Shown: positions 32,309 to 32,369 of the stretch, one piece after another
How the letters are laid out: each line of letters opens with the position of its first letter
Position numbering within the stretch: position 1 is the stretch's first letter
Translations under genes and position numbers: made by a program
Notes under the pieces: model-generated
The model's input: only the letters and a program-made list of their open reading frames with translations
Database searches by the model: none
What the model was told of the DNA's origin: nothing
Source of the DNA: a bacterium
GTDB taxonomy: Bacteria > CG2-30-53-67
Assembly: GCA_919901565.1 (NCBI GenBank)
Contig: CAKKPE010000134.1
Span: forward strand, 1-32,369
Length of the DNA: 32,369 nucleotides
Direction of reading: 5' to 3'

Positions 32309-32369
32309 TCAAATATAGAAATTAAAGATAAAGAATCACTACTGTCCGGTTACCGATTGTACGAAGTTT

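Overview
This window is a bacterial chromosome segment of moderate GC, densely packed with operon-like overlapping starts and stops. Gene content suggests a Gram-negative, anaerobe-type bacterium, most like the Desulfobacterota (old Deltaproteobacteria) or Nitrospirota. The evidence is an outer-membrane Wza-type exporter, heptosyltransferase-family enzymes, the NfeD/slipin pair, a stand-alone molybdopterin oxidoreductase behind an HcpR/CRP-type palindrome, and a dgt-era-recO block. The lineage is inference, because no rRNA or other decisive marker is present.

Region 1 (1-15241, + strand) is an exopolysaccharide/O-antigen-type locus. It opens with the 3' part of a beta-propeller/OmpA/Wza export fusion, followed by a Wzz/BY-kinase co-polymerase, a Wzy/WaaL-type polymerase or ligase and a Wzx flippase. 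Three SAM methyltransferases, four GT2/GT4 glycosyltransferases, a hexapeptide-repeat acetyltransferase and a GT9 (heptosyltransferase-like) enzyme follow or lie between them. Together these look like a Wzy-dependent pathway building a methylated and acylated glycan. No priming transferase or sugar-nucleotide genes are visible, so they would lie upstream. The flippase, one methyltransferase and one GT2 are visibly more A+T-rich than the rest.

Region 2 (15368-18973, - strand, convergent with region 1) is the most interesting part. It is a five-gene peptide-modification (RiPP-type) operon behind a near-consensus sigma-70 promoter: a PF14907-type nucleotidyltransferase, an HPr-kinase-like protein, a radical SAM/SPASM enzyme, a 57-residue candidate precursor and a PqqD-type leader-binding protein. 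The precursor has a WxxPxI leader motif, three core cysteines and a C-terminal serine. The kinase/nucleotidyltransferase pair is of the sort known to tailor the C-terminal serine of some lasso peptides. Here the lasso cyclase and protease are absent and a radical SAM enzyme takes their place.

Region 3 (19116-21774) has two small unknown genes convergent with a molybdopterin oxidoreductase. The oxidoreductase has a perfect TTGTGA-N6-TCACAA site centred about 40 bp upstream of its predicted transcription start. Region 4 (21774-28538, all - strand) holds a response regulator with a C-terminal zinc-ribbon-like tail, the slipin/NfeD membrane-protease operon, and a four-gene run: two tiny DUF2892-like membrane proteins, a hybrid-free sensor histidine kinase and a REC-HD-GYP regulator. 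Region 5 is a 500-bp gene-poor gap with a perfect 13-bp inverted repeat. Region 6 (29042-32308, + strand) is housekeeping: dGTPase-like dgt, era and recO.
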